Of a stretch of 64,000 nucleotides of DNA, positions 1 through 11,143 are shown piece after piece. The DNA comes from Ichthyophis bannanicus. Taxonomy: Eukaryota > Chordata > Amphibia > Gymnophiona > Ichthyophiidae. Within the stretch, counting starts at the first letter, position 1. Each line of letters starts with the position of its first letter. A program made the position numbers and the translations under genes. A model generated the notes under the pieces. The model made no database searches, was not told where the DNA came from, and saw only the letters and a program-made list of their open reading frames with translations. The stretch is from positions 588,153,574 to 588,217,573 of the forward strand of contig CM066036.1 of NCBI GenBank assembly GCA_033557465.1, read 5' to 3'.

Positions 1-179
1 TAATGTTCATATTTGGGACATGCTAAATTTGTTGTATGACTTTAATGTAAATTTGTTTAATTATATTATACCATGTTCACATGTTCATTGTAAACTGTTA
101 CATGTAATAGTTGTTCTATTGTAAACCGTGCTGATTATAGTGAGGTAGAAAACCAAATAAATAAATTAAAAAAAAAAAA
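1..179 (+). repeat. L2-like LINE 3' tail
   Basis: AT-rich sequence with the phrase GTAAACCGTGCTGAT followed by AAATAAATAAATTAAAAAAA. This is the usual ending of L2-type 3' UTRs, and related endings occur near 2440 and 47340. There is no coding part, so it is a 5'-truncated tail or the remnant of a dependent SINE. Confidence 0.5.
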
Positions 180-674
180 TTACAATCCACGACTGAACAA
201 AAAAAAGACATAAGCATAATTTTATTGTTAAAAATGATGCAAGCAAATTGTAAAATATTCCTAACAGAATTTACTTTGTTTGTTCATTAATTACTACTGA
301 AATTAAAACAATGATATTTCATTTTTTCTCACAAATGTTTTTGTCTTTGCTTACTACATCAGTGAGAAATCTGGGGCTGATCTGTTGCACATAGTTTTTC
401 AATATGGGGCTGAATGGTAGAAAAACACATTAAGCTTACTGTCAACACTGAGAATTGTTCTGGAATCTGTACTGAGCAGAGCTAACTTGCTTACTGTTAC
501 AACTGGTATCACCTTAGTAATAGCAACACAAAGGGGGCCATTTTAGAAGTCTTAATCCTAAATTTGGACATCTGAAGATGTACATATCATTGGACTTAGA
601 TGCCTTGTTTGATTTCAGAAACAATGGGGATATCTGCAGGCAGGTAGGGGTATTCAGAGAGTGTAGAGAAGATG
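180..674. other. AT-rich, no gene seen
   Basis: No open frame of substance, no recognisable repeat and no RNA gene on either strand. It contains only short A and T runs. Confidence 0.5.
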
Positions 675-772
675 AAGAGTTAAGTGACTAGCCTAAGATC
701 ACAAAGGCTTACTAGGATTTGAACCCTGGCCACACTTCTCCTAACCGACTACGCTAACCATTAGGCTATTGG
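675..772 (-). repeat. tRNA-derived SINE, minus strand
   Basis: Read on the minus strand it starts TAGCCTAATGGTTAG (A box). It then has GGTTCAAATCC (B box) and a body resembling the LINE-like 'CTTGGGCAAGTCACTTAAC' segment of the copies at 1098 and 37270. Only the head and part of the body survive. Confidence 0.75.
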
Positions 773-1097
773 ATGTTCCGGTTCTGAAATTCTTTTATAG
801 GGATGTCTATGTAGATGTCTCCATAGACATCCATATCAGGCACGTCCACATGTCAGAACTTGCTCGGCTTGCTTTTTTTTCAGACATTCTGACTTGGGTG
901 TCACAGATTGCACTTGGACATCTTTGTAAAATGTGCCTTAAAAGCTCTCCACTGCCACATACTTGTGAAGTAACACAGAAAACTACAAATAAACTACCTA
1001 TGTAGTAAATCTTCCATATTATAATAGTAGTAACATATAGATCACAAATAGTAAGAGGCTAAGACGAATATCTTTTAGTGGTGTGCATAGTCAAGGT
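773..1097. other. Old interspersed DNA with GACATCC/GACGTCC words
   Basis: No credible gene. The stretch 775-960 repeats words such as GACATCC and GTCCACATG, which also occur around 44680-44900 and 47360-47560. All three may belong to one decayed MITE-like family. The open frame here is uninterpretable. Confidence 0.3.
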
Positions 1098-1325
1098 GTG
1101 GAGGAGTAGCCTAGTGGTTAGAACACTGGCTTGGTAACTAAGCAACCAGCGTTCAATTCCCACTAGCACTCCTTGTGGCCTTGGGCAAGTCACTTAACCC
1201 TCCATTGCCTCAGAAGAAAGGACTCACAATCTACTTCCAGTAATGCTGCCAAGAAAACCCAGGAGCTTCTAGATCACCAGGAGTCAGGACTGACTCAAAG
1301 GTACACATTGCATTTTTTACAGTCA
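1098..1325 (+). repeat. tRNA-derived SINE with 'GCCAAGAAAAC' tail
   Basis: The RNA polymerase III A box TAGCCTAGTGG is at 1107-1117 and the B box GTTCAATTCCC begins at 1151. The shared body CTCCTTGTGGCCTTGGGCAAG follows, so the head is tRNA-like. The 3' half (TGCCAAGAAAACCCAGGAG, then GGACTGACTCAAAGG) differs from the SINEs at 37270 and 45949. It resembles the tail of the 5S-headed SINE at 27117. Confidence 0.8.
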
Positions 1326-2104
1326 AGAAAGAACTAGTTTGTTTTCCATTTTTCTGAAATACTCCTGGTTTTTGAATGTTGCCTTCACACATTCATTTTT
1401 AATGCATGCATTGTATGCATGTGAGAACTTCCTCTAATGCAGTAGTTTACCATGCATCTAGCTCCACTACTTGGGGAGGGGGCGGCACCAGACTCACGTT
1501 AACAAATGGGAGCATGCATGGCATGTCACCGTACAGTTAGGGACATGTTTACTGAAGTGTGCTAGCATGGACTTTAGTGCATACCAAATGGTTAGCATGG
1601 GGCTGCAGTAACTGGCAGTGTGAGCCAAAAAGGTGCTGTGCTAAAAATCCTGTACTACCCAAGTTCAGCATGAAAAGGTTGGGGTAAGAGTGGGGATGGT
1701 GCAGACAGTAGGCATGTTAGTGGACTTTCCAATGCATATGACACCACTAGTGTGAGTACAGGTAACACCAGCCCCTGACCAGATTGCTAAGTGTACCCTG
1801 CAATGCATGGTATGGACATGAGTCTACCCAAACCCACAGCTCTGGGCCATCCCCAACACATGCCAGCCAATAAAACAGCTGCAGGCCCTATATCCATGTT
1901 CCCAGCCAAAATGCCATTATCTGCTGCATGGCAGATGATGAAGCATGTCAGGGTACCAAAGAGGCAGCAGTGGGGAGAGCCACAGAAGCAGCAGCTGCAG
2001 TCACCACCACAGCACTTACAATAGATTGGGCAGGCTCCACCACCAGAGCAGGGGCAGCAAATGACATGCAGGCCACAGCATCCTTGGAGAAGGGAAGTAT
2101 GGGC
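1326..2104. repeat. Decayed DNA-transposon-like region, probably Harbinger-related
   Basis: Rich in GCTAAC, TTAGCATGG and ATGTTTACTGAAG words that recur in MITE-like stretches at 25100-25300 and 32385-32600. No intact protein is present. It lies directly upstream of the Harbinger transposase relic at 2535, interrupted by the L2 tail at 2105, so it may be part of the same transposon. This is inference. Confidence 0.35.
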
Positions 2105-2443
2105 CAAGTGGACCTGCAAATTTCAGAAGAAAACTGAAAACCCACCTCTTCCCATGGACACTTTACAGACCCTACTTAACCACTTAGACTGAATAGACTT
2201 TTCACATCCTAAGCAAAATTCACCCCACCCTCCCCATTCACCCTCTCCTTATAGTTACCCTTCTGACTTTAAGAATGTATTATAGTTTCAACATTACAAT
2301 GTTCTGCCCATTAGCTCACCTACCATTTATAATGTTATAATGACAAGGTTCTATGTAAAACCCTGTTGGCCATCTTTGTTGTCATGTAAAATGCTTATAA
2401 TTGGAGATACAGTGGTATAGAAAAACTGCTAAATAAATAAATA
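2105..2443 (+). mobile_element. L2-like LINE 3' end
   Basis: Begins with a remnant of the L2 reverse-transcriptase C terminus (FRRKLKTHLF). A non-coding 3' UTR follows, ending ACTGCTAAATAAATAAATA. Similar C-terminal words occur in the L2 copies at 31530 and 46655. It appears to have inserted into the Harbinger-like region, because Harbinger-type sequence resumes just downstream. Confidence 0.65.
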
Positions 2444-2534
2444 CGCCGACCCTGTGCCACTCTCCTCACTGTTGGCTGAGGGCAGAGATACTCAGGGCTG
2501 ACCTGGATCCTCTCACTGACAGAACATATGCTAT

Positions 2535-2990
2535 ACCTGGTCTAATGAAGTTGCAAAGCACTCTACATTTCAGTGCCTCTGGCTCCTTCCAAATATCTGT
2601 GGCCAAAATCGATGGAATGAGCTATGCCATCTTTTCCAGATGGCTCCACCAAGTAGTACAGGTCATGAGGAGCAGGACTCAGAAGTACACTGCCCTCCCT
2701 AATGAGAGACAACAGTGGGAAACCCTAAAGAAAAAGGTCAATATCAAAGCTGACCTACCAAATGTGATGGAAGTAAGAGGCTGCATGCATGTTGCACTCA
2801 TACCAGCCAAGGATAGGGAGATGACTGTCCGGAACTGCAAACACATACATTTATAGGTGGTATGTGATGTACACATGATCATTATGACTGTGATAGCCAG
2901 ATTTCTGGAATTAACCCACAATTCCTAGATCCTGCACCACTCAGCAATCTTCCAGCAATAAGAGAAGGGGAGACATGGTACTGGATGATT
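2535..2990 (+). pseudogene. HARBI1-like (PIF/Harbinger) transposase relic
   Basis: The translation 2545-2856 contains LHFSASGSFQISVA, then a FSRWLHQV segment, then ADLPNVMEVRGCMHVAL and HIHL. It continues past a stop with VVCDVHMIIMTVIARF and THNS. This order matches PIF/Harbinger transposases: the F(A/Y)xGSFQ segment, the SR(V/F) helix, the 'LPNVxGxIDGTHI' block with the first catalytic Asp, and 'NVQVVCD' with the second. The first Asp position is lost (RGC here) and in-frame stops follow, so it is dead. The family normally nicks and joins DNA at TWA targets. The third catalytic region was not found. Confidence 0.75.
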
Positions 2991-5344
2991 GCTGGAAAGT
3001 TAAACTCTGGACACACCCATAGCCCTGTCCTGGTCCAGGCATGGCATGGTCTAGCAAATGTGGGTAGGCAAGAATGCTGAGGCACCCTACTAACCCCAGA
3101 GCACAAATGTCCATCCAATCTGTGCGTCACTAAGTGCTGGTTCATGCCACTCAAAGGCACAGGTAGGGCATGTTCCTCTCACAGTATCACCTGTAACACA
3201 TATATAGGGTTTTCCCTTTGACTCTGCAATGTACAATGTGTGTTGAGTGTGGCTGGCAGACCATCATTTTCCATATTAGAGGCAACAAACCATCCCTGGT
3301 ATGTTACCCATCCCATATGGATGCACAATGAGATCAACATCATACATTACAATGTTCAGAGCCCAAGAACTGAGGTGTCACTGGCGAGTGATGGAAAAGC
3401 CAAGCCATCACAGGGACATATGTCCTCTGACATGCAGCTGTGTATGCAACTAACTCTTTGGCCCTCTCAAAGTGCCACCTTACCTGGATCATCACAAGCC
3501 TTTACCCAGCCACAGCAGACAGGCGGTAAAGCTCTAGTGACTGAGATCCTGGCAGGTGCCAAACACTGCCCCCTTCACTTCCATGCACAAATCCATATGT
3601 GCAATGCCAATAGTAAATACCATATGTTGGCCCCTTTAGATCCATTCCCCCATATGTATCTATCTGGGACACCCTCTGTGCATCAGTTCCCTTGCAGTAA
3701 ACCCCCAAATATAACAGTATACAGAAAACATATTATTGACAGTTGTACCAGCTTTCTCCCCATGCCCTGCTGCTCATACATATGAAACTCCTCATTCAGA
3801 TCCAAATGACACCACTTTCATAGCATCTCGACAATTGCTATGCCTGTGAATATGTGGGCCATGGGAAGCAATTAATCCTCAGCCAACATGTGCTCAGATG
3901 GCATATATTTCGTGGGGCAGGCACATGTAATGACAATCTCTAAAAGGGTGCAAGGATAGACATGCATAACATATGTAGCCCTCTGACTTGGTTGCCCTAC
4001 CATTCGACCAACAGGACAGTATCCAGGAGATCACAGTCCCTGCACACAGTGGTAATCCCACTTGTGCTGCTTGTACCATTCCCTGAAAGCAAAGTAGACA
4101 CGATACAGATATGCTACAGTGGGACATGTAGCCCAAAAGGCTTCCAGATCTACGTACCCACACTGGTTGCTGGCCCTGGGGCCCCCAATTAGTTTGGCAT
4201 ACAGCCAGGGTTTTGTGGGCAGCATGACATTGAGGGTGGGTGTGTCAAAGCCAGACAGATGGCCCATGAACAGTAAGCCACAGTGTGCCATATGTAGAGC
4301 CTGTTACCTACCCACTGAGACATATCAGTATAGTGCTGGCTCACTGTCCAGCCTCCTCCACTGCCTGTACTCCAATAGGCATCATTCAGTCCTGAAGTGT
4401 GAACCAGTCACAGCTCCACTTAATGAGATAATGCTAATGGCCATTACATCATGAGAGGGTTTGTAGCCATAGGATGCTATTCAGGGTCATATATATGGGC
4501 ATGCTGTGTGTCATGGTGCGATACCTGAAGACAGCATTCCGTGACCAATATAAAGGGTCTGGTATGTGTCAGGCCACAATGCAGCATGCAATGCTCTTCC
4601 CAAATGACAGCATGTATGGGCTCTGGCATCTAAGAGTATGCCCTGCTTTTGATATTATGGGACAGGCATAGGCATCTCCTTAACTAGGGGGCCATTTACC
4701 CTCCAAATACATCTGGTGCTGACCACCTGCCATGGGCCAGCAGCTGCAGTGGAGAGGAAGGAGCACATAACTCTGTTCCTATCCCAGAGATGTTATGTGA
4801 GGTGGCCAAGTTCCTTCTTTACATGGACATGGATATAACCAGGGAAAGCATATGTATAACACAGGCTGCTGAATGGGATGGGCCACTGGGGCCACAGCCC
4901 TACCAATGTTTTGTCCAACACAGTAACAGCAAATAGAGAGCTTGGGAGCGGGCCAGAAATTTGTTTGTTTGGCCCCTCCAACCAAAAAGGCATTCTGCTG
5001 CACCTGTATGATGCCCACATATGGGTGGACAGCCGGTGCTGGTAAGGAGGAGGGAAGTAGTGTTTGTTTTCTGAGATAAGACCTAGGATGGGAGACCTTT
5101 GCAGTTCTTTGAAATATCTGTACACGGTATGGAGGTGGGACATGCAAATCAGTATAACATCTACTGGGTATTGTATGCCTGCCACAAAATTGTGCCATCA
5201 AAACACCTCTAACTCTTCTTGGGAGTCTACGAATAGGTGCATATATTCATTTGAGGGAATCTGCTGGTGCCATGGTCTTTGGTTCTGTCAGTACATAGCC
5301 CGCATCCTGAACATAAAAGAGGATCTCTGTGGCTCTGAGATTCA
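2991..5344. other. 2.3 kb without a recognisable gene
   Basis: Several medium open frames exist on both strands (for example 3240-3785 and 4779-5201). None shows a recognisable domain, and their composition (Cys-, His- and Pro-rich) is that of chance frames. The region follows the Harbinger relic and may be the rest of that element, but I cannot prove it. Confidence 0.4.
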
Positions 5345-5500
5345 TTAGAGATGTACAGTATAATATTAAGAACAACAGAAATAGCAGGTTCTTGAGACAG
5401 ATGGCAGGCTCTTTAATTGTCAAAACAAACCCCAACACATTTCAGCCCAAAAGGCTTTCTTCAGAGGGTACAGAATCTCAAAACATAACCACAAATTAAA
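5345..5500 (-). mobile_element. Penelope-like element terminal region (relic)
   Basis: On the minus strand the sequence runs CTGAAGAAAGCC, then a TTTTG loop, then GGCTGAAATGTG, followed by GGGGTTTGTTTTGACA. The CTGAAGA / GAAA arrangement with a short hairpin followed by a G-rich, T-rich stretch is typical of the termini of vertebrate Penelope-like retroelements. No reverse transcriptase or GIY-YIG domain was recognised nearby. Confidence 0.45.
5440..5464 (-). ncRNA. Hammerhead-ribozyme-like core
   Basis: On the minus strand CUGAAGA (5464-5458) is followed by A, then AGCC (5456-5453), a five-base loop, GGCU (5447-5444) and GAAA (5443-5440). CUGANGA, helix II and GAAA are the conserved hammerhead core. 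Such ribozymes are known in Penelope-like element terminal repeats. Helices I and III and the cleavage triplet cannot be placed with confidence, so activity is not claimed. Confidence 0.45.
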
Positions 5501-6500
5501 ACAATTAATAAATAAACATATACAAAAAAGGGTACCAAGACCCCATAAAACATAAATAACATTCTACATCAATAAATATCTAAAAACAAATAAATATGCA
5601 AATAGGAATAAATGGCTGACGATCAATATAAACAAACATATAAATAAATGTTAAAACACAATAGAATGAATAAATAACTGAAAGTAATGAGTTAATGATG
5701 AAATAAAAAACATTACAGCATACGTGTGACTATCAAAGAATCAAGTACTTGGGAGAGCATCATGAAAACTATGAACACTAAAAGGGAGAGGAGGACTAAA
5801 AGACAAGGAAGGAAGAAGCAATTTGAGGAGGCAGCAATTACCTGTGTCTTAGCTGAACACGAATGACACAATCACCAAAGAAGTCGTAATATCTTATGAG
5901 TTCAGCTAGTATCCAAAAAGAGAGCCGCTAAAATAAAAACATCAACGACTAAAACCTATAAGGAAAGAGAACATGCTGCATACTAAACCATACAGAAGGA
6001 ACACTAAAAATATCAAGAATTAATGGGATGTCTAGTAAAATAGAGAATAATCGCATGTGTACCTGTAAATTTCTGATATCACAAAGGTAAACGGAGTATG
6101 CCAAGGTATAGCAAAAACAAGTACAAAACCATAATATCAGGAGTTATGTAATTAAAATGTAACCTAACCCTATCTATACTTTAAGTTATATCTTATAACA
6201 GGAATGTGACAAATAAAGTGCAAAAATCACTACAATGAATGGGAGTTGTATAGTGTTCAAAAAGACAATGTAAAACCTTGGGCTATACTAAAATATTACG
6301 AGATATAAATAAATATCTTAAAAGCGTGGAACTAAAAATAGAACGCTAAAAGTCACTTACCTACTCTGCAAAAGGCATTAAACCCCACTGGCAGGGAGGT
6401 GATGTTGATAAGATCTTGCTACGTCTTTAACAATGATATGCCTTTGAACTTAATACTTTGAAACCTCATGGACTTAATCAAGAGATGGATTTTTCAGTTT
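5501..6500. other. A-rich region, no gene
   Basis: Roughly 1 kb of A-rich sequence with many AAATAAAT words and no open frame. It may be the decayed body of the Penelope-like element on the minus strand, but no protein motif remains. Confidence 0.4.
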
Positions 6501-8034
6501 TTTAATGATTTTTTTATGATCTTTTCATGGTTTTATGATATTTTTGCTTAATTGTATGGATCATTATTTTGAAGAAGTTTCATTCTCTAGTACCCACATA
6601 CCGGCAACACAGACACACTGCCTTCAGCAGAAAGGGTGCCCTTTTCTTACAGATGCTGCATTCTTGATATTACATGTAACCACCATTGTTGGAGTGCATT
6701 CTCTGCCCATAGGTGAGAAGCATATATTTGCATGCCACGCTGCCTCATATTGGCCCACATTTCTGAGATGTGTGCCAGGTCATACACATCCTTCTCTGTG
6801 TGTTTTCACTGGCCATCTGCATCCATGCTAACTGCAACACTGATGGGCTAAAGATGCCCATGCTAACCGCAATGTGCAGTCAATGCCCACAGTCCACTCT
6901 TATGCTGCCTAGTCTCCGCCCCAAGCGATTAGCTTGGTGTTTTTTTTTTTTTTTACTGTGGCTACATTTTTAGTGCATGGTAATAGTTACTGTGAGAGGC
7001 TTAGCATGCGGTAACCCTATGCTAACAGTGCGTTTTAGGCAACAACTAACAAATACACATCCCAATCTTCTGAAAAATGACCCTATAGATTTCATTATAC
7101 AATGAAATTCCAAACAGCAACTGCATAGGTTGGGCAGGAAGCTGCTCACACTTGGAGGGTTGGGGACTATCCAGAAGAAAAAAATGTGTAATGGATGATT
7201 TGGCAAGACTAGATTGTATCAAAATTAAATGAAAATAAAATGGACATGAGAGCTGTCTTGTGATTTCAACCTTAGACATTCAATTAGGACAAGTATATGG
7301 GGGTTGTTTTAATTCAAGATTGAACAACATCTTGTATTTGATGTTGGTGATATTTATTCAGAAATATTGCGCTAATAAATTATGGGGTGATTGCTAGTCA
7401 GCACTAATCACTAAAGCCTAATGCTTTGCCTCTGAGATTTTTCCATGCTGATGTGAAGTATGACGGTTGGTGCATGGTTTTTGTCATCAGTATTTATGCT
7501 TTGCTGATTGATTGTTTACCGAACATGTTTTAGATTGTGCAATAAAACATCTTAATTCATTAAGTGGAACGGTGAATTTTAGCAAGAAGGGAGAGCACTA
7601 ACATTTGTGTGAAGTTTCTTTACATGCATTGCTAAGAGGAACAACAGATAGGAAAATAAATGAGAGTTTATAATAAAAAGTTTTATAAGAAAAGCAAATA
7701 ATAAAGCTATTTTAAGAAACATGTTTCTGTATCAAAACTTGTATAAAGTTTTGCATAGGTAAGCATGTCTTGTTTGTGTAAATTAACCAAATTATTGGAT
7801 ATGGACAATAATAACAATGACCCATAAATGTTTAGCAAATTTTGCATGGCTGTGCCTGGTGATTAAAAATGTTTATTCAGATGATACACTGTGGTATATT
7901 ATGGGCTAGGGATGTGCACAGGGACACAGAACTCTTGGTTTGGATTTTGTTATTCACCTTTCTGGTTCTCTGCTCCAGGAAAGTTATATATTCAAATACA
8001 GTTGACAGGCCTCTTTTCAGGACTGCTCCTAATC
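6501..8034. other. No gene recognised
   Basis: Contains a T run near 6938-6954 and MITE-like words (GCTAAC, CATGCGGTAAC) at 6830-7040. The rest is AT-rich unique-looking sequence. Short open frames have no recognisable domain. Confidence 0.4.
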
Positions 8035-8575
8035 TAAGTAATAGATTTATTTATTGGCATTTCTTAAATACGTATCAGAACAACTACCCTGTGAAGCATA
8101 CAACAAAATAAAACAGAATACACTGCATTGACAGGAAATAACACATATAGATAGTATCCCCCGCTCAGTCAGTTCCCCCTTCCTCCATCAAAAAGCACAT
8201 TGAAATAAATGTCTTGAGAGTCCATCTAAATGAATTAAGATTCCCCTCATACCTTAGCCATATCAAGGGGGCATTCCATAAATGGATTGCCTTCACTGAG
8301 ACAGACCTATCCTGATGACAGCCTTATCTAAGCTCCGGCAAACCTAGGACTGTCAACAAGGTCCCTTCTGGGAACACAGGGACCTACTAGGCCTATAAGG
8401 TAGCAGTTTATCTTAAAGATAGACTGCAACCATATCATATAGAGCCTGGATGGTCGACAGCATGCAATGTGTGCCATCGAATCAATGTGACTCAAAATCT
8501 TACAAAAAAATCCGGAAGTAAATTGGAAGCCCATGTAGCTGAATTAAAATAACTGTAACATGTAACATGGAATTT
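8035..8575 (-). mobile_element. L2-like LINE 3' end relic
   Basis: The minus-strand translation shows VYFRIFFKILSHIDSMAH, like the 'HWLPxxxRIxFKxL' C-terminal block of L2 reverse transcriptases. After frame breaks there is a tract like the terminal 'WNxLPxxIR...FRxxLKTFLF' block. It ends at the left in a GCCAATAAATAAAT-type tail. There are several frame breaks, so it is inactive. Confidence 0.6.
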
Positions 8576-8579
8576 CAGG

Positions 8580-9697
8580 ACTCAGAAGTGCTGGGAACGG
8601 ATTTGTGGAAAGTGACATTGAAAAAGCAAAATTGCTAAACAAATACTTCTGCTCTGTTTTTACTAAAGAAAATCAGGGAGAAGGACCATCTGTGACTCCC
8701 AAATATAAAAATGGGAATGAAGTAGATACCACACCATTCACTGAAAATGATGTGTTAGAACAACTTACAAAACTGAAAGTGAGAAGGCCATGAGACCGGA
8801 TTGGATACATCCCAGGATACTGAAAGAGCTCAGAGAGGTTCTTGCAGAGCCGTTAAAGGATGTTTTCAACAGATCCTTGGAAACAGGAGTAGTTCCTCAG
8901 GACTGGAGAAGGGCGGATGTGGTACCTCTTCACAAAAGTGGTGACAGGGAAGAAGTGACAAACTACAGGCCCGTGAGCCTTCCCTCGGTGGCGGGAAAAG
9001 TAATGGAGGCGCTTCTGAAAGAGCGAATAGTGGACTTTCTCAAAACCAACAGGTTGCATGATCCGAGACAAGATGGTTTTACCAAAGGACGATCTTGCCA
9101 AACAAATTGAGTTCTTTGACTGGGTGACCAGAGAACTAGATCAGGGGCATGCGATGGATGTCATCTACCTGGATTTCAGCAAAGCCTTTGATACTGTTCC
9201 TCATAGGAGGCTTATCAATAAACTCAGTAGTTTGGGGATGGGTCCCAAGGTGGTGAACTGGATCAGAAATTGGTTGACTGACAGACGATAGAAGGTGATG
9301 GTAAATGGAGCTCACTCGGATGAAAGGAGGGTGATTAGCGGGGTGCCCCAGGGTTCGGTCCTGGGCCCGGCACTGTTCAATGTATTTGTGAGTGATATTG
9401 CTGAAGGACTGCATGGAAAAGTCTGTCTTTTTGCAGATGACATGAAAATTTGCAACAGAGTGGGCTCCCCTGAGGGAGTGGATAATATGAGGAAAGATCT
9501 ACAAAAGCTGGAAGAATGGTCTAATGCTTGGCAGTTAAGATTTAATGTGAAGAGGTGCAGTGTCATGCACTTGGGAAGCAGAAATCCAGGTGAAATGTAT
9601 GCAATAGGGGGAGAGAGATTGGTGTGCATGGACCAGGAGAAGGACCTTGGTGTGATTATTTCTGCAGATCTCAAGGTGGCAAAACAGTAAGACAAGG
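8580..9697 (+). pseudogene. CR1-like LINE (family A) reverse transcriptase, 5' part
   Basis: A set of overlapping frames encodes a CR1/L3-type reverse transcriptase. Visible blocks are LNKYFCSVFT, WIHPRILKEL, NYRPVSLPSVAGKVME, the Asp-bearing DVIYLDFSKAFDTVPHRRL, GVPQGSVLGPALFNVF, and the catalytic box LFADDMKI (canonical FADD). Stops and shifts occur near 8793, 9110 and 9291, so it is dead. The endonuclease is missing (5' truncation). The gene is cut at 9697 by the ERV and resumes at 18568. Confidence 0.9.
9694..9697. repeat. ERV target site duplication, left copy
   Basis: AAGG lies directly outside the TG of the left LTR and is repeated at 18564-18567. The interrupted CR1 reading (KQ...KA-type region) runs through a single copy. 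Four base pairs fits gammaretrovirus-like integrases. Confidence 0.85.
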
Positions 9698-11066
9698 TGT
9701 AGCAGCTGATAAGCATGCAATAAATAAAACCAGGAGCCAGTTCAAAGATCCAAGCCAATTTATTGTGCACATGGCTCAGTTAGTCAAAGCTTTAAAAGGA
9801 CTGAGCAAAGTTTTTACAGAGACATACTCATTTATACCTCTTTTTCAGTTTGATACATGAGAACTTTCTATTGGTTCCAGCTTGATACATGCAAACTTCC
9901 TATTGGTTCCAATGCCCCCTGCACCTGTCCAATCAGAGATCCCTCCTGGGCCTAGCACCCAGCTCCCTCCCTTAGGACTGTCCTAACAATGGTTCAGTTT
10001 CTAGGTTTGATACTTCTCTACTGCAAGGTCGTCTCTAGCTCCAGGAATGCATGTATTGAAACATTTCTTTCTTTTGCTCACAAGAGAATAATGAAAGACT
10101 TATGAATTCATGTAAAACTTCTTATTAAGCAGTTTAACCCTCGGATACACTTGGTAAATCGACTGACACGTATACACTACCCCCGGGTCACCCCTGACCC
10201 ATATGTAGAAATATGGTGAAACATCTACTTTTGTTTGTAAAACATGGTTAAATTGTGAAGAATAAGACATACTTTTATGTATTTTTTATAATACTTGTTA
10301 TTAATTGACCCTTTCAAGTGAATAATGTGCAATGCTAGCCAAGATCAGGCAGGACAAGTTGTACAAGGTCAGATATATGCCGCATAATGTCAATACCTGT
10401 TAACTATTCAGTTGCAAGCTTAAAAATGTTGTGCAGCACTGCACGCTTTGCAAACTACAATAGTTCTATATTTATTCGCTAGGTGGACAGCAACAGTCAA
10501 AGTATGGTGCCATTATGTCAAGTAATGGCATGATGCACATTGTGACAAAGCGTTTCGGGTGTGGCATTGTTTACCTTTGTCGTAAAAAATTTTAATCCAC
10601 AGAAACAAACAAGGAACTGATGTCAGGTGATGTCATAAATGTAAGCAAGATGTTAGAAGACACAGGATTGTAATGTGGACTTGGAGTGGTGACTTTCGTT
10701 GCTGCTATAAAACAATGGAGAGTGTTATTGTGCGAGTGTCGAAAATCACCCCTTGTTTGTTCAGCAGCTTGCAGTACTGTATAAAAACGTTATTTTTGCA
10801 AACCATATGTATGAAAATACTTAAAAATGGTTCGCTGAGGAATACCTAGAGTACCAAAATACAATTCCTTACCATTTTGAAGAAAAAACACAAAAACCGA
10901 CACCCGGGTCACCCCTGACCCGGGGGTAGTGTATCCGAGGGTTAAAACAATTTTCTCATTTTTCACAGATTTTTGGTTCTTTTCTAGCTATAACGGGGGT
11001 TGGGATCCAGGCCTAACTTACAGGCCTTTCATATTTGCAGACTACTCTAGGCCATAGCCTACCACA
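9698..11066 (-). repeat. ERV 3' LTR (with piggyBac insert)
   Basis: On the minus strand it starts TGTGGTAGGC and ends CTGCTACA, with TG/CA ends. After removing the piggyBac unit and one TTAA copy it is 561 bp and aligns end to end with the right LTR. The minus-strand TTTATT signal region near 9715 may be part of R/U5. I did not assign a promoter. Confidence 0.92.
10138..10941. mobile_element. Non-autonomous piggyBac-like element in the LTR
   Basis: An 804-bp unit flanked by TTAA on both sides (10134-10137 and 10942-10945). Terminal inverted repeats are CCCTCGGATACAC and GTGTATCCGAGGG, and the subterminal palindrome GGGTCACCCCTGACCC sits near both ends. The other LTR carries the empty site, a single TTAA in the same context (near 18440). 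There is no transposase frame. TTAA targets and CCC termini define piggyBac-type elements. Confidence 0.92.
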
Positions 11067-11077
11067 TTCCCCCCTTT
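11067..11077 (-). promoter_or_regulatory. Polypurine tract of the ERV
   Basis: Minus-strand AAAGGGGGGAA immediately precedes the TG of the 3' LTR. This is where plus-strand DNA synthesis is primed in retroviruses, and its position fixes the LTR boundary. Confidence 0.9.
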
Positions 11078-11143
11078 GATTATTCTCACCCGCTAGTGAG
11101 AAAGGGTGAGAATTAAATCACATATTATACTTACGTAAAAGCA

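Noticed and set aside
1107..1161. tRNA gene
   Set aside because: Polymerase III boxes are present but no cloverleaf can be closed, and the sequence continues into a SINE body. The same holds for 37279, 46200, 55800 and 772.
3240..3785. 181-codon open frame on the plus strand
   Set aside because: No recognisable domain, unusual Cys/His/Pro-rich composition and repeat-like surroundings. Most likely a chance frame.
4779..5201. Two overlapping minus-strand frames of 130-140 codons
   Set aside because: They overlap in different frames, and neither shows a family motif or heptad pattern.
9312..9770. Minus-strand 152-codon frame
   Set aside because: Antisense of the CR1 reverse transcriptase, and it crosses the ERV boundary.
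11078..11143. Possible env gene between integrase and the 3' LTR
   Set aside because: Only 67 bases separate the integrase stop from the polypurine tract, so env is absent rather than decayed.
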